DNA from: Sedimentitalea todarodis | GTDB taxonomy: Bacteria; Pseudomonadota; Alphaproteobacteria; Rhodobacterales; Rhodobacteraceae | Direction: 5' to 3' | Length of the DNA: 64,000 nucleotides | Assembly: GCF_032595355.1 (NCBI RefSeq) | Contig: NZ_JASMWN010000002.1 | Coordinates: 186,001-250,000 of the forward strand | Part shown: positions 51,238 to 59,592 of the stretch, one piece after another | How the letters are laid out: every line of letters begins with the position of its first letter | How positions within the stretch are numbered: the first letter of the stretch is position 1 | The notes under the pieces: generated by a model | What the model was told of the DNA's origin: nothing | The model's input: the letters and a program-made list of their open reading frames with translations, nothing else | Database searches by the model: none | Program-made: the position numbers and the translations under genes

Positions 51238-53370
51238 ATGTTTAACGTTACGACGAAATCGATGGAGTGGGGCGAAGAAACCCTCACTCTGGAAACAGGC
51301 AAGGTTGCCCGTCAGGCGGATGGCTCGGTCATCGCGACACTGGGTGAAACCTCGGTCATGGCCAATGTGACCTTTGCCCGCAAACAGAAACCGGGGCAGG
51401 ATTTCTTTCCGCTCACGGTCCACTACAATGAAAAATACTATGCCGCCGGCAAAATCCCGGGTGGCTTCTTCAAGCGCGAAGCGCGGCCGACCGAAAAAGA
51501 GACGCTGACAAGCCGTCTGATCGATCGTCCGATCCGCCCGTTGTTCGTTCCCGGCTTCAAGAACGAAGTCCTGGTGATCTGTACCGTGCTCTCGCACGAT
51601 CTGGTCAATGACCCGGACATGGTGGCGATGATCGCCGCCAGCGCCGCGCTGACCATTTCCGGTGCCCCGTTCATGGGTCCGATTGGCGCTTGCCGCGTTG
51701 GTTTTGAGGACGGCGATTATGTTCTGAACCCGACCGTGGATGACATGCAGGACCTTCGTCTGAACCCGGAACAGCGTCTGGATCTGGTTGTCGCCGGCAC
51801 CAAAGATGCCGTGATGATGGTCGAATCCGAAGCCTACGAGCTGTCCGAAGCAGAAATGCTCGGCGCGGTCAAATTCGCGCACGAGCAGATCCAGCCGGTG
51901 ATCGACCTGATCATCGAACTGGCCGAAGCGGCGGCAAAAGAACCGTTCGATTTCCAGCCGGTTGACTATTCGGACCTCTACGAGGCCGTGAAAGCTGCGG
52001 GCGAAACCGAAATGCGCGCTGCCTTTGCGATTGGCGACAAGCAAGAGCGCACCGCCGCTGTTGCCGCCGCACGCGAAACCATCCTCGCCGCCCTGACCGA
52101 AGAACAGCAGGAAGACGCCAATCTCGGTTCGGCGATGAAAAAGCTGGAAGCCGGCATTCTGCGCGGTGACGTTGTGAAAACCGGCAAGCGGATCGACGGA
52201 CGCAAGACCGACGAAATCCGTGACATTGTTGCCGAAACCGGCCTGCTGCCGCGAACCCACGGCTCGGCGCTGTTCACGCGCGGCGAGACCCAGGGTCTGG
52301 TTGTGACCACACTGGGCACCGGTGACGACGAACAGTTCATCGACGCGCTGCATGGCAACTTCAAGTCCAACTTCCTGCTGCACTACAACTTCCCTCCTTA
52401 TTCGGTTGGCGAAGTCGGCCGCTTTGGCTTTACCGGTCGCCGCGAAATCGGCCACGGCAAACTGGCATGGCGTGCGTTGCAGGCGGTTCTGCCGGCCAGC
52501 ACGGATTTCCCGTACACGATCCGCGTTGTGTCCGAGATCACCGAATCCAACGGCTCATCCTCGATGGCATCGGTCTGTGGCGGTTCCTTGTCGATGATGG
52601 ACGCTGGTGTGCCTCTCAAGGCACCGGTGGCCGGTGTGGCCATGGGTCTGATCCTGGAAGACGACGGCTCCTACGCGATCCTGTCCGACATCCTGGGTGA
52701 CGAAGACCACCTTGGCGACATGGACTTCAAGGTTGCCGGTACTGAAAACGGGATCACTAGCCTGCAGATGGACATCAAGATCGCCGGCATCACGCCCGAG
52801 ATCATGGAGAAAGCGCTGGCACAGGCCAAGGACGGTCGCCTGCACATTCTCGGCGAGATGAACAAGGCGCTGTCGGGTGCTGCCGATTTCAGCATCCACG
52901 CGCCGCGCATCGAAACCATGCAGGTGCCGACCGACAAGATCCGCGAAGTCATCGGCTCTGGTGGCAAGGTGATCCGCGAGATCGTCGAAGTGTCGGGTGC
53001 CAAGGTCGATATCAACGACGATGGCATCATCAAGATCGCATCCCCCAACGGCGACGCGATCAAGAAGGCCTACGAAATGATCCACGCCATCGTAGCCGAG
53101 CCCGAAGAAGGCGCGATTTACACCGGCAAGGTTGTCAAGATCGTCGATTTCGGTGCCTTCGTGAACTTCTTTGGCAAGCGGGACGGTCTCGTTCATGTCA
53201 GCCAGATCGAAAACCGCCGCCTGAACCATCCTTCGGACGTTCTCAAGGAAGGCCAGGAGGTCAAGGTCAAGCTGCTGGGCTTTGATGATCGTGGCAAGGT
53301 CCGCCTGTCGATGAAAATGATCGATCAGACGACCGGCGAAGAGATGAAGAAGGACGAAACCGCCGAGTAG
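51238..53370 (+). CDS. pnp: Polyribonucleotide nucleotidyltransferase (PNPase)
   Basis: PNPase degrades RNA from the 3' end with phosphate and is part of the degradosome. The 710-residue protein has two RNase PH domains: KQKPGQDFFPLTVHYNEKYY and RPIRPLFVPGF in the first, TRGETQGLVVTTLGTGDDEQ and SVCGGSLSMMDAGVPLKAPV in the second. The KH domain (KIREVIGSGGKVIREI) and S1 domain (YTGKVVKIVDFGAFVNFFGK) close it. ATG 51238 follows TTAAGGAAACG. rpsO, often upstream of pnp, is absent here; an aminotransferase precedes it. Confidence 0.98.
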   Translation: MFNVTTKSMEWGEETLTLETGKVARQADGSVIATLGETSVMANVTFARKQKPGQDFFPLTVHYNEKYYAAGKIPGGFFKREARPTEKETLTSRLIDRPIRPLFVPGFKNEVLVICTVLSHDLVNDPDMVAMIAASAALTISGAPFMGPIGACRVGFEDGDYVLNPTVDDMQDLRLNPEQRLDLVVAGTKDAVMMVESEAYELSEAEMLGAVKFAHEQIQPVIDLIIELAEAAAKEPFDFQPVDYSDLYEAVKAAGETEMRAAFAIGDKQERTAAVAAARETILAALTEEQQEDANLGSAMKKLEAGILRGDVVKTGKRIDGRKTDEIRDIVAETGLLPRTHGSALFTRGETQGLVVTTLGTGDDEQFIDALHGNFKSNFLLHYNFPPYSVGEVGRFGFTGRREIGHGKLAWRALQAVLPASTDFPYTIRVVSEITESNGSSSMASVCGGSLSMMDAGVPLKAPVAGVAMGLILEDDGSYAILSDILGDEDHLGDMDFKVAGTENGITSLQMDIKIAGITPEIMEKALAQAKDGRLHILGEMNKALSGAADFSIHAPRIETMQVPTDKIREVIGSGGKVIREIVEVSGAKVDINDDGIIKIASPNGDAIKKAYEMIHAIVAEPEEGAIYTGKVVKIVDFGAFVNFFGKRDGLVHVSQIENRRLNHPSDVLKEGQEVKVKLLGFDDRGKVRLSMKMIDQTTGEEMKKDETAE

Positions 53371-53395
53371 GACGCGCGGCAGAGAAACGTCAGAA

Positions 53396-53426
53396 AGCCC
53401 CGAACCTTGCGTTCGGGGCTTTTTTT
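53396..53426 (+). terminator. Rho-independent terminator after pnp
   Basis: AGCCCCGAAC and GTTCGGGGCT make a perfect 10-bp stem with loop CTTGC, followed by six T. It is 25 bp after the pnp stop. Confidence 0.95.
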
Positions 53427-53504
53427 GTGTGGCAGTGGCGAGAGGGCCGGGTCGGCAATCGACGCGCTCTTTCAACGGACCCGCTTCCGCTGTAGGCAGC
53501 AGAT

Positions 53505-54221
53505 ATGCATTCGCTCATCATTCACATGTCCTCCAGCACCGCCCGGCGACCCAATGCCGAGCGATTGCGAGACTTGCTGCCCGGGGCCGAACTGATCGAG
53601 GCGGTCGACGGGCGGGATGCGGCCCGCGTGCCGGACGTCGAACCCCTGACCGGCACCCTGCACCGGCCGCATTACCCCTTTCCCTTGCGTCCTGCCGAAA
53701 TCGGCGTGTTTGAGAGCCATCGCCGCTGTTGGCGCAGGATCGTAGAAAGCGGCTGGGACTATGCCCTGATCACAGAGGATGATTTGCGGGTCGATTCCGC
53801 GCGGCTTGACCGGGCGCTGGCGTTGATCCGCGATCACGCCAATCCCGAGATGTACATCCGCCTGCCGGTGAAACAGCGCGAAAAGCCGGTAGAGACATTG
53901 GCGCGCGATGGCGACATGCAGTTCGTGCTGCCACGTGTCATCGGATTGCAGTGCATCTGTCAGGTGGTCGGGCGCGGCGCCGCGACGCGTCTGCTGGCAG
54001 CCACGGATCGCATTGATCGCCCGGTTGATACGCTGCTCCAGATGCACTGGGTCACGGATCAGCCCGTGCACACAATCCTTGGAGCCGGAAACGCAGAAAT
54101 CGCAGGCCAGATCGGCGGCTCAACTATTCAGACAAAAACGCGCGCCAGCGGCAAGCTGGCGCGCGAATTCAAGCGGGCACTTTATCGGATGCAGGTTGCC
54201 CTGCGCCCACAAGCGTTTTAG
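53505..54221 (+). CDS. Glycosyltransferase family 25 protein (LPS biosynthesis type)
   Basis: A 238-residue protein with the GT25 pattern: STARRPNAERLRDLLPGAEL, LRPAEIGVFESHRRCWRRIV and WDYALITEDDLRVD, whose EDD is the nucleotide-sugar site. LQCICQVVGRGAATRLLAAT and DTLLQMHW follow, as in LPS galactosyltransferases. It probably adds a sugar to LPS or a surface glycan in the cytoplasm. The gene ends 4 bp inside the convergent peroxiredoxin gene. It is a single gene, not part of a visible polysaccharide cluster, after the pnp terminator. Confidence 0.85.
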   Translation: MHSLIIHMSSSTARRPNAERLRDLLPGAELIEAVDGRDAARVPDVEPLTGTLHRPHYPFPLRPAEIGVFESHRRCWRRIVESGWDYALITEDDLRVDSARLDRALALIRDHANPEMYIRLPVKQREKPVETLARDGDMQFVLPRVIGLQCICQVVGRGAATRLLAATDRIDRPVDTLLQMHWVTDQPVHTILGAGNAEIAGQIGGSTIQTKTRASGKLAREFKRALYRMQVALRPQAF

Positions 54222-54871
54222 CCGGGCAGTTTCGCAGTCCGCAGATATGGGAAATGGGTGGTGAATTCACCGTACTTCGCTGTCGCATCCGCATCCGTGA
54301 CCGCAACCGGGATCACCACGTCGCCGCCGGGAGTCCAGTTGGCCGGAGTGGCGACGTTCTCTTTCGCCGCAGTCTGCAACCCGTCCAGCGCACGCAGCAC
54401 TTCGGCAAAATTGCGGCCCACGTTCATCGGATAGGTCATGCTGAGCTTTAGCTGTTTATCCGGGCCGATGACGAACACCGAGCGCACCGTGGCGCTATCG
54501 GCAGGGGTGCGACCGTCGGGCAGATAGGCCTCGGCCGGCAGCATGTCGAACGCCTTGCTGACCGCCAGACCATCATCCGCGATGATCGGAAATCCCGCAG
54601 TCGCTCCGGCATACTTTTCGATATCACCCTTCCACTTCTTGTGATCCTCGACCCCGTCGACCGACACGCCAATCACCTTGGTGCCGCGCTTGGCCCATTC
54701 ATCGGCCAACTGCGCCACGGCCCCGAATTCAGTGGTGCAGACCGGAGTGAAGTCCTTTGGGTGCGAAAACAGGATCGCCCAGCTGTCTCCGATCCAGTCG
54801 TGAAACTGAATGGTGCCCTGATCTGTCTCTGCGGTGAAATTCGGAACCGTATCGTTGATGCGCAAACCCAT
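54218..54871 (-). CDS. 1-Cys peroxiredoxin (Prx6 type)
   Basis: A 217-residue peroxiredoxin that reduces hydrogen peroxide and organic hydroperoxides. The peroxidatic Cys45 is in FSHPKDFTPVCTTE, the Prx6 form. VIGVSVDGVEDHKKWKGDI and FVIGPDKQLKLSMTYPMNVG are typical, as is the long C-terminal domain (WTPGGDVVIPVAV) for dimerisation. No resolving Cys is evident. ATG 54871 has an AGGGAAAGCG site. It overlaps the GT25 gene tail-to-tail by 4 bp. Confidence 0.95.
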   Translation of the reverse strand: MGLRINDTVPNFTAETDQGTIQFHDWIGDSWAILFSHPKDFTPVCTTEFGAVAQLADEWAKRGTKVIGVSVDGVEDHKKWKGDIEKYAGATAGFPIIADDGLAVSKAFDMLPAEAYLPDGRTPADSATVRSVFVIGPDKQLKLSMTYPMNVGRNFAEVLRALDGLQTAAKENVATPANWTPGGDVVIPVAVTDADATAKYGEFTTHFPYLRTAKLPG

Positions 54872-55037
54872 GTCGCTTTCCCTTTCCAAAGTCATGTGAC
54901 GACTCACGTCGCGCCCAACCTAGTTCCTTCGCAGCCCTCTTGCATCCCCTCCCTTGCCCCGGATCATCAGCAATGACAGAGTGCCGCGAATCCCTGACCA
55001 ACCGGTCGGGCTTTTGGCAGAATTGGGAGTGCTGAAA

Positions 55038-56477
55038 ATGATCGAGAAGCGAGATTTCTATATCAACGGACAGTGGGTCGCGCCGTCCAGGGCAAACGAT
55101 TTCGAGGTCATTGACCCGTCGACCGAAGAGCCATGTGCGGTGATTTCCCTCGGCGACAAATCCGATACCGACGCAGCGGTTGCTGCCGCCAAAGCGGCGC
55201 TGCCCGGTTGGATGGCAACGCCAGTGGCAGAACGCATCGCACTGGTCGAAACGCTGATTGGCATCTTCAAGGGCCGGGGCGAGGATCTGGCTCAGGCGAT
55301 GAGCGCAGAGATGGGCGCGCCCATCGACATGGCCCGCAGCCAGCAGGTCGGCGCAGGCATTTGGCACCTGAGCAATTTCGTTGCCGCCGCCAAGGCGTTT
55401 GAATTTGACCGCCCACTGGGTGATCACGCCCCCAACGACCGGATCATCTATGAAGCGGTCGGCGTCGCTGCGTTGATCACGCCGTGGAACTGGCCGATGA
55501 ACCAGATCACGCTCAAGGTGGGTGCTGCGGCCATCGCGGGCTGCACGATGGTTTTGAAACCCTCCGAGCAAAGCCCGCTGAACGCGATGGTTTTTGCCGA
55601 GATGATGCATGAGGCTGGTTTCCCGGCGGGCGTGTTCAACCTCGTGAACGGTGATGGCGTCGGCGTCGGCAGCCAATTGTCGACGCATCCGGATGTGGAC
55701 ATGGTCAGCTTTACCGGATCGACCCGCGCCGGCACGGCGATTTCCAAGGCGGCGGCAGATACGCTCAAGAAGGTGCATCTGGAGCTCGGCGGCAAAGGGG
55801 CCAACGTGATCTTTGCCGATGCCGATGACAAGGCGGTGAAACGTGGCGTTCTGCACATGATGAACAACACCGGCCAATCCTGCAACGCGCCCAGCCGGAT
55901 GCTGGTGCAGCGTGACATCTACGATCAGGCCGTCGAAACCGCCGCAGAAGTTGCGCAAAAGGTGACGGTCGGCAACGCCCATGAAGAGGGCCGCCACATC
56001 GGTCCGGTCGTGAACGAGTTGCAATGGAACAAGATCCAGGATCTGATCCAGAAAGGTATCGATGAAGGTGCGCGCCTTGTTGCCGGGGGCAGCGGGCGGC
56101 CGGATGGGTTCAACAAGGGCTATTATGTCAAACCGACGGTCTTTGCCGATGTGAACAACCAGATGACCATCGCGCGCGAAGAGATCTTTGGCCCTGTCCT
56201 GTCGATGATCCCGTTTGATACCGAAGATGAAGCCATCGATATCGCCAATGATACGCCCTATGGGCTGACTGATTATGTCCAGACGCAGGACAGCGACCGC
56301 GCCAATCGCATGGCCCGTGCCCTTCGCGCCGGTATGGTCGAGATGAATGGCACATCCCGCGCCGCCGGGTCGCCCTTTGGCGGCATGAAACAATCCGGCA
56401 ACGGCCGCGAAGGCGGCATGTTCGGCATCGAGGATTTCCTCGAGGTCAAGGCCGTCAGCGGCTGGACCCCGGCATAA
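55038..56477 (+). CDS. Aldehyde dehydrogenase family protein
   Basis: A 479-residue NAD(P)-dependent aldehyde dehydrogenase that oxidises an aldehyde to the acid. Asn151 (ITPWNWPMN), Glu249 (LELGGKGAN) and the catalytic Cys282 (NNTGQSCNAPSRM) are all present, as is FTGSTRAGTAI of the cofactor site. QSCNAPSRM and the C-terminal MFGIEDFLEVK place it in a broad subfamily with no fixed substrate. ATG 55038 begins the homology. No amine or alcohol pathway gene lies beside it, so its role is open. A hairpin with A-tract follows. Confidence 0.92.
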   Translation: MIEKRDFYINGQWVAPSRANDFEVIDPSTEEPCAVISLGDKSDTDAAVAAAKAALPGWMATPVAERIALVETLIGIFKGRGEDLAQAMSAEMGAPIDMARSQQVGAGIWHLSNFVAAAKAFEFDRPLGDHAPNDRIIYEAVGVAALITPWNWPMNQITLKVGAAAIAGCTMVLKPSEQSPLNAMVFAEMMHEAGFPAGVFNLVNGDGVGVGSQLSTHPDVDMVSFTGSTRAGTAISKAAADTLKKVHLELGGKGANVIFADADDKAVKRGVLHMMNNTGQSCNAPSRMLVQRDIYDQAVETAAEVAQKVTVGNAHEEGRHIGPVVNELQWNKIQDLIQKGIDEGARLVAGGSGRPDGFNKGYYVKPTVFADVNNQMTIAREEIFGPVLSMIPFDTEDEAIDIANDTPYGLTDYVQTQDSDRANRMARALRAGMVEMNGTSRAAGSPFGGMKQSGNGREGGMFGIEDFLEVKAVSGWTPA

Positions 56478-56480
56478 TCC

Positions 56481-56522
56481 AAAAAAAGAGTTCCGGCCTT
56501 GCCTAACTGGCGGGGCCGGAAC
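56481..56522 (-). terminator. Terminator between convergent genes
   Basis: GTTCCGGCC and GGCCGGAAC form a 9-bp stem. On the minus strand it is followed by a run of T (AAAAAAA at 56481-56488 on the plus strand), so it ends the alpha/beta hydrolase transcript and may also slow the aldehyde dehydrogenase transcript. Confidence 0.75.
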
Positions 56523-56525
56523 ACA

Positions 56526-57365
56526 TCAGTCGATAAAACCCCGGATCGCGGCCACATAGTCATCGGGTGCCTGAAAACTGGCAAAGTGGCTGACATCATC
56601 CAGAACCAGCAACTCCGCGCCGGGGATGGTGTCGGCGATCATCCGAGAGTGGTCCATCAGGATCGCCTCGTCATGGGCGCTCTGCACCACCAGTGTCGGC
56701 ACGGTGATGGATTTCAGGGCCTCGACCGCCCCGGGTTTTTCCGAACTCCACATCTCGACGACGCCACCAAGAAACGCGTCAAAGCCGTCAGGCGTTGGCG
56801 ACATGCTGGCGTAGTCCTGTGCCATCATGCCCACATACTCGCCGAATAGCGCGTTGTTCTCGACGCCGGGGTCGATCCCGTCCAACGTGGCGTTACCCGC
56901 ATGGGCGAAATGGCTGGCCAGCCGGTCGGGTGCCGTGACCGATAACCCATAACCGATGTTCGCGCCGTCCGACCAGCCGACCAGATGCACCTTGTCCACG
57001 CCAAGATGATCCAGCAAGGCAACATAATCCTGTGCCAGCAGGTCATAGGAATAGGCGCTGCCGTCGTTTGTTGATCGCCCATGCCCACGTGTATCGGCCA
57101 CGATCACCCTGTGATCGGTAATCAGATCGGCGACCTCGGCCGCCCAGACATCGGCATGCGCCAATCCGCCATGGATCAACAGGATGGGCACACCCTCGTC
57201 TGCCCCATAGACCGCATAATACATGCCTATTCCGTTAACATCCGCAGTCCCGCTCTCGACTGCCTCGGGCATTTCAGGTGCCGGTGGGATCGTCATCCAG
57301 CGTTCGGCAGCATAGGCCGCGACAGCCACACAGGTCGCCACGGCTGTCATCAGAACTCTTCGCAT
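56526..57365 (-). CDS. Exported alpha/beta hydrolase
   Basis: A 279-residue alpha/beta hydrolase. Residues 1-20 are a signal or anchor sequence (LMTAVATCVAVAAYAA), suggesting a periplasmic site. ILLIHGGLAHADVW is the oxyanion loop. The nucleophile Ser132 is in LVGWSDGANIGYG, an Asp follows in VQSAHDEAIL, and the His is in LDDVSHFASFQ. The set is complete, so it should be active on an ester, lactone or similar compound. The start at 57365 is an ATG with AGGGGAA upstream. The substrate is unknown. Confidence 0.87.
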   Translation of the reverse strand: MRRVLMTAVATCVAVAAYAAERWMTIPPAPEMPEAVESGTADVNGIGMYYAVYGADEGVPILLIHGGLAHADVWAAEVADLITDHRVIVADTRGHGRSTNDGSAYSYDLLAQDYVALLDHLGVDKVHLVGWSDGANIGYGLSVTAPDRLASHFAHAGNATLDGIDPGVENNALFGEYVGMMAQDYASMSPTPDGFDAFLGGVVEMWSSEKPGAVEALKSITVPTLVVQSAHDEAILMDHSRMIADTIPGAELLVLDDVSHFASFQAPDDYVAAIRGFID

Positions 57366-57483
57366 GATATTTTCCCCTGTTGGATTCTCCTAGTCCCCCA
57401 AGCGTGACACAGCCGGGGCCCTCTGCCTACTCCCTGCCTCAAAGTCACTGGCACTGTCAGCTATTTCGCCCTAGACACTGCTC

Positions 57484-58323
57484 ATGATCACCATCCGCTT
57501 GCATGGCCGTCTCGGCAACCAGATGTTCCAATACGCCGCCGCGCGGGGGCTGGCGGCGCGATTGGGCACCGAGGTTGCGCTGGATGCGCGTCTGGCCCGG
57601 GCGCGGGGCGAAGGCGTGTTGACGCGTGTGTTCAGACTGCCGGTGGTATCCGCAGACGACCTGCCGCCGCTCAAGGCAGACGCCCCACTGCGCTATGCCG
57701 CGTGGCGGTTGGCCAGTTCCCGCTTTCGCCGGGAGAACGGGTTGGGCTACAATCCCGCAATCGAGCACTTTGCCGACGGCAGCTATATGCACGGTTACTG
57801 GCAATCGGAGCGATACTTTGCCCATATCGCCCCGGAGATACGCCGCGATTTCACGTTCCCGGCCATCGCTTCTCCCGAAAACGCCGAAATGGCAGCCCGG
57901 ATCTGCGACGGCCTCTCGATCGCGCTGCATGTGCGGCGGGGCGACTACCTGTCGCTGGGGGCGCATACGCTCTGCGATCAGGCCTATTACGACGCGGCGT
58001 TGACCCGCGTTCTTGACGGGCTCGCGGGCACCCCGACTGTCTATGTCTTTTCTGACGATCCCGACTGGGTGAAGGACAATCTACCTCTGCCATGCACCCG
58101 CGTCGTTGTCGATATCAACGGGCCGGACACCGATTTCGAAGACATGCGCTTGATGAGTCTGTGTGATCACAACATCATTGGCAATTCGTCGTTCTCATGG
58201 TGGGGTGCCTGGCTGAACACCAATGCCGACAAACGTGTGGCAGGGCCGGCACGTTGGTTCGGCGATCCAAAACTGGTGAATCCCGACATCCTGCCCGATC
58301 GTTGGCTGAAAATCACCGCCTGA
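57484..58323 (+). CDS. Alpha-1,2-fucosyltransferase family protein (GT11)
   Basis: A 279-residue glycosyltransferase. It opens with MITIRLHGRLGNQMFQYAAA, the typical GT11 start, and contains the GDP-sugar motif ALHVRRGDYLS (His149-Arg152) and a second family motif, IIGNSSFSWWGAWLN, near residue 235. GT11 enzymes transfer L-fucose from GDP-fucose to galactose on surface glycans. GDP-fucose synthesis genes are not in the window, so the donor might be another GDP-sugar. It stands alone, 8 bp from the convergent pseudouridine synthase gene. Confidence 0.88.
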   Translation: MITIRLHGRLGNQMFQYAAARGLAARLGTEVALDARLARARGEGVLTRVFRLPVVSADDLPPLKADAPLRYAAWRLASSRFRRENGLGYNPAIEHFADGSYMHGYWQSERYFAHIAPEIRRDFTFPAIASPENAEMAARICDGLSIALHVRRGDYLSLGAHTLCDQAYYDAALTRVLDGLAGTPTVYVFSDDPDWVKDNLPLPCTRVVVDINGPDTDFEDMRLMSLCDHNIIGNSSFSWWGAWLNTNADKRVAGPARWFGDPKLVNPDILPDRWLKITA

Positions 58324-58331
58324 CGCACCCG

Positions 58332-58985
58332 TCAGAACTCCGGCGGCGCGCGGAATTTCATTGACGCACCACCATCCGGATGCTTGAGCCGCAGTTCCTC
58401 GGAATGCAGATACATGCGCGAATGATCGGCCGCCGCACCCTCGGCATAGAGCGGATCGCCCAATATCGGATGCCCCAAGGCCAGCATATGCACCCGCAAC
58501 TGGTGGCTGCGCCCGGTTTTGGGCATCAGGCGCACGCGGGTCGTGCCCTCCTCATGACGCAAAACGCGCCAATCCGTATGGGCCTGTCGTCCGGTCTCTT
58601 GGCATACCTTTTGGCGGGGCCGGTTCTCCCAATCCACGATCAACGGCAGATCGACCGTCCCGGTCTTTGGCTCAAGCTCTCCGTTTAGACGCGCCACATA
58701 GCTCTTGCGGATCTGCCGCCTTTCAAATTGCAAGCCCAGATGCCGCTGCGCATACGGCGTCAACGCAAACACCATCACGCCTGACGTGTCCCGGTCCAGC
58801 CGATGCACCAGCAAGGCATCCGGAAACGCCGCCTGCAGACGCGACAGCAGACAATCGGCAAGATGCCCGCCTTTGCCCGGCACACTCAGCAAGCCGGCCG
58901 GCTTGTTGACCACCAACAGTTGGGCATCATCATGCAACACATCCAAAGGCGTGTCAGGCGGAGTATATTCACTGGAAACGGCCAT
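58332..58985 (-). CDS. RluA family pseudouridine synthase
   Basis: A 217-residue enzyme that makes pseudouridine in rRNA or tRNA. The catalytic Asp64 is in VHRLDRDTSGVMVFA, the RluA signature. LLVVNKPAGLLSVPGKGG and VRLMPKTGRSHQLRVHMLAL followed by ILGDPLYA are conserved. There is no S4 domain, so it is short like RluA itself. Whether it acts on 23S rRNA, tRNA or both cannot be told. It diverges from the NTF2-like gene. Confidence 0.93.
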   Translation of the reverse strand: MAVSSEYTPPDTPLDVLHDDAQLLVVNKPAGLLSVPGKGGHLADCLLSRLQAAFPDALLVHRLDRDTSGVMVFALTPYAQRHLGLQFERRQIRKSYVARLNGELEPKTGTVDLPLIVDWENRPRQKVCQETGRQAHTDWRVLRHEEGTTRVRLMPKTGRSHQLRVHMLALGHPILGDPLYAEGAAADHSRMYLHSEELRLKHPDGGASMKFRAPPEF

Positions 58986-59095
58986 TGCGCCTGACTAAAC
59001 GCGCCGCGCCGCAAGGACAAGCTCCCGCAACGTCCGGCTTGAACCCCATCACGCCTTGCGCAAGGCTGCCCAAAGCAAGCGCAAGGAGCAGATCA

Positions 59096-59506
59096 ATGCA
59101 CCCGACCATCACCAGAATGCAGGACGTGATCGCCAAGGGCGACGATACCAGGATTGCAGGCCTGCTCGCCGAAGACGTGCGGTTCCTGCCGCCGACCTAT
59201 TTCGCCACATGGACCGGTCGTGAACCCGTCGCCGCCGTCCTTGGTCATGTGGGCCAGGTGTTCAGCGAATTCAGCTATCGTCGTGTGATGGGCTCGGGCA
59301 CTGACTGGGCGCTGGAGTTTCAGTGCAAGATCGGCGAACTGGACGCGATTGGCGTTGACCTGATCACCCTCAACGATGCGGGGTTGATCCAGACCTTTGA
59401 GGTTGTCATGCGCCCGTACAAGAGCGTCGGTGCCCTGCGCGAGGCGATGAACGCCCGCGTCATGACCGACCCGCGCTTTCTGGAGTACCGCAAGGCCCTG
59501 TCCTGA
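59096..59506 (+). CDS. NTF2/SnoaL-like domain protein
   Basis: A 136-residue cone-shaped domain protein. MQDVIAKGDDTRIAGLLAED and FLPPTYFATWTGREPVAAVL, then FQCKIGELDAIGVDLITLND and GLIQTFEVVMRPYKS, give the alpha-then-beta order of SnoaL/NTF2 proteins. Some are enzymes, others are binding domains; no catalytic residue can be assigned. ATG 59096 has an AAGGAGC site. It is followed by an intergenic repeat variant and converges on the FAD gene. Confidence 0.8.
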   Translation: MHPTITRMQDVIAKGDDTRIAGLLAEDVRFLPPTYFATWTGREPVAAVLGHVGQVFSEFSYRRVMGSGTDWALEFQCKIGELDAIGVDLITLNDAGLIQTFEVVMRPYKSVGALREAMNARVMTDPRFLEYRKALS

Positions 59507-59513
59507 ACCGCGC

Positions 59514-59580
59514 CCTTTTTCTTGCTGAAAATATCCCCGCCGGAGGCCGTCCGGCGTTCCCTGAACGCCGGACCAGAAAA
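59514..59580. repeat. Diverged intergenic hairpin element
   Basis: TTTCTTGCTGAAAATATCCC then GCCGGAGG resembles the AAAATACTCCGGGGGAG part of the repeats at 2843 and 43319. It is followed by a perfect hairpin, CCGGCGTTC-CCT-GAACGCCGG (59551-59571). Again it lies between convergent genes. It is likely a diverged member of the same class. Confidence 0.55.
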
Positions 59581-59592
59581 GAATCTAGGCGG

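Noticed and set aside
54729..56393. 554-codon minus frame over the aldehyde dehydrogenase
   Set aside because: Shadow; aldehyde dehydrogenase motifs are in the plus frame.
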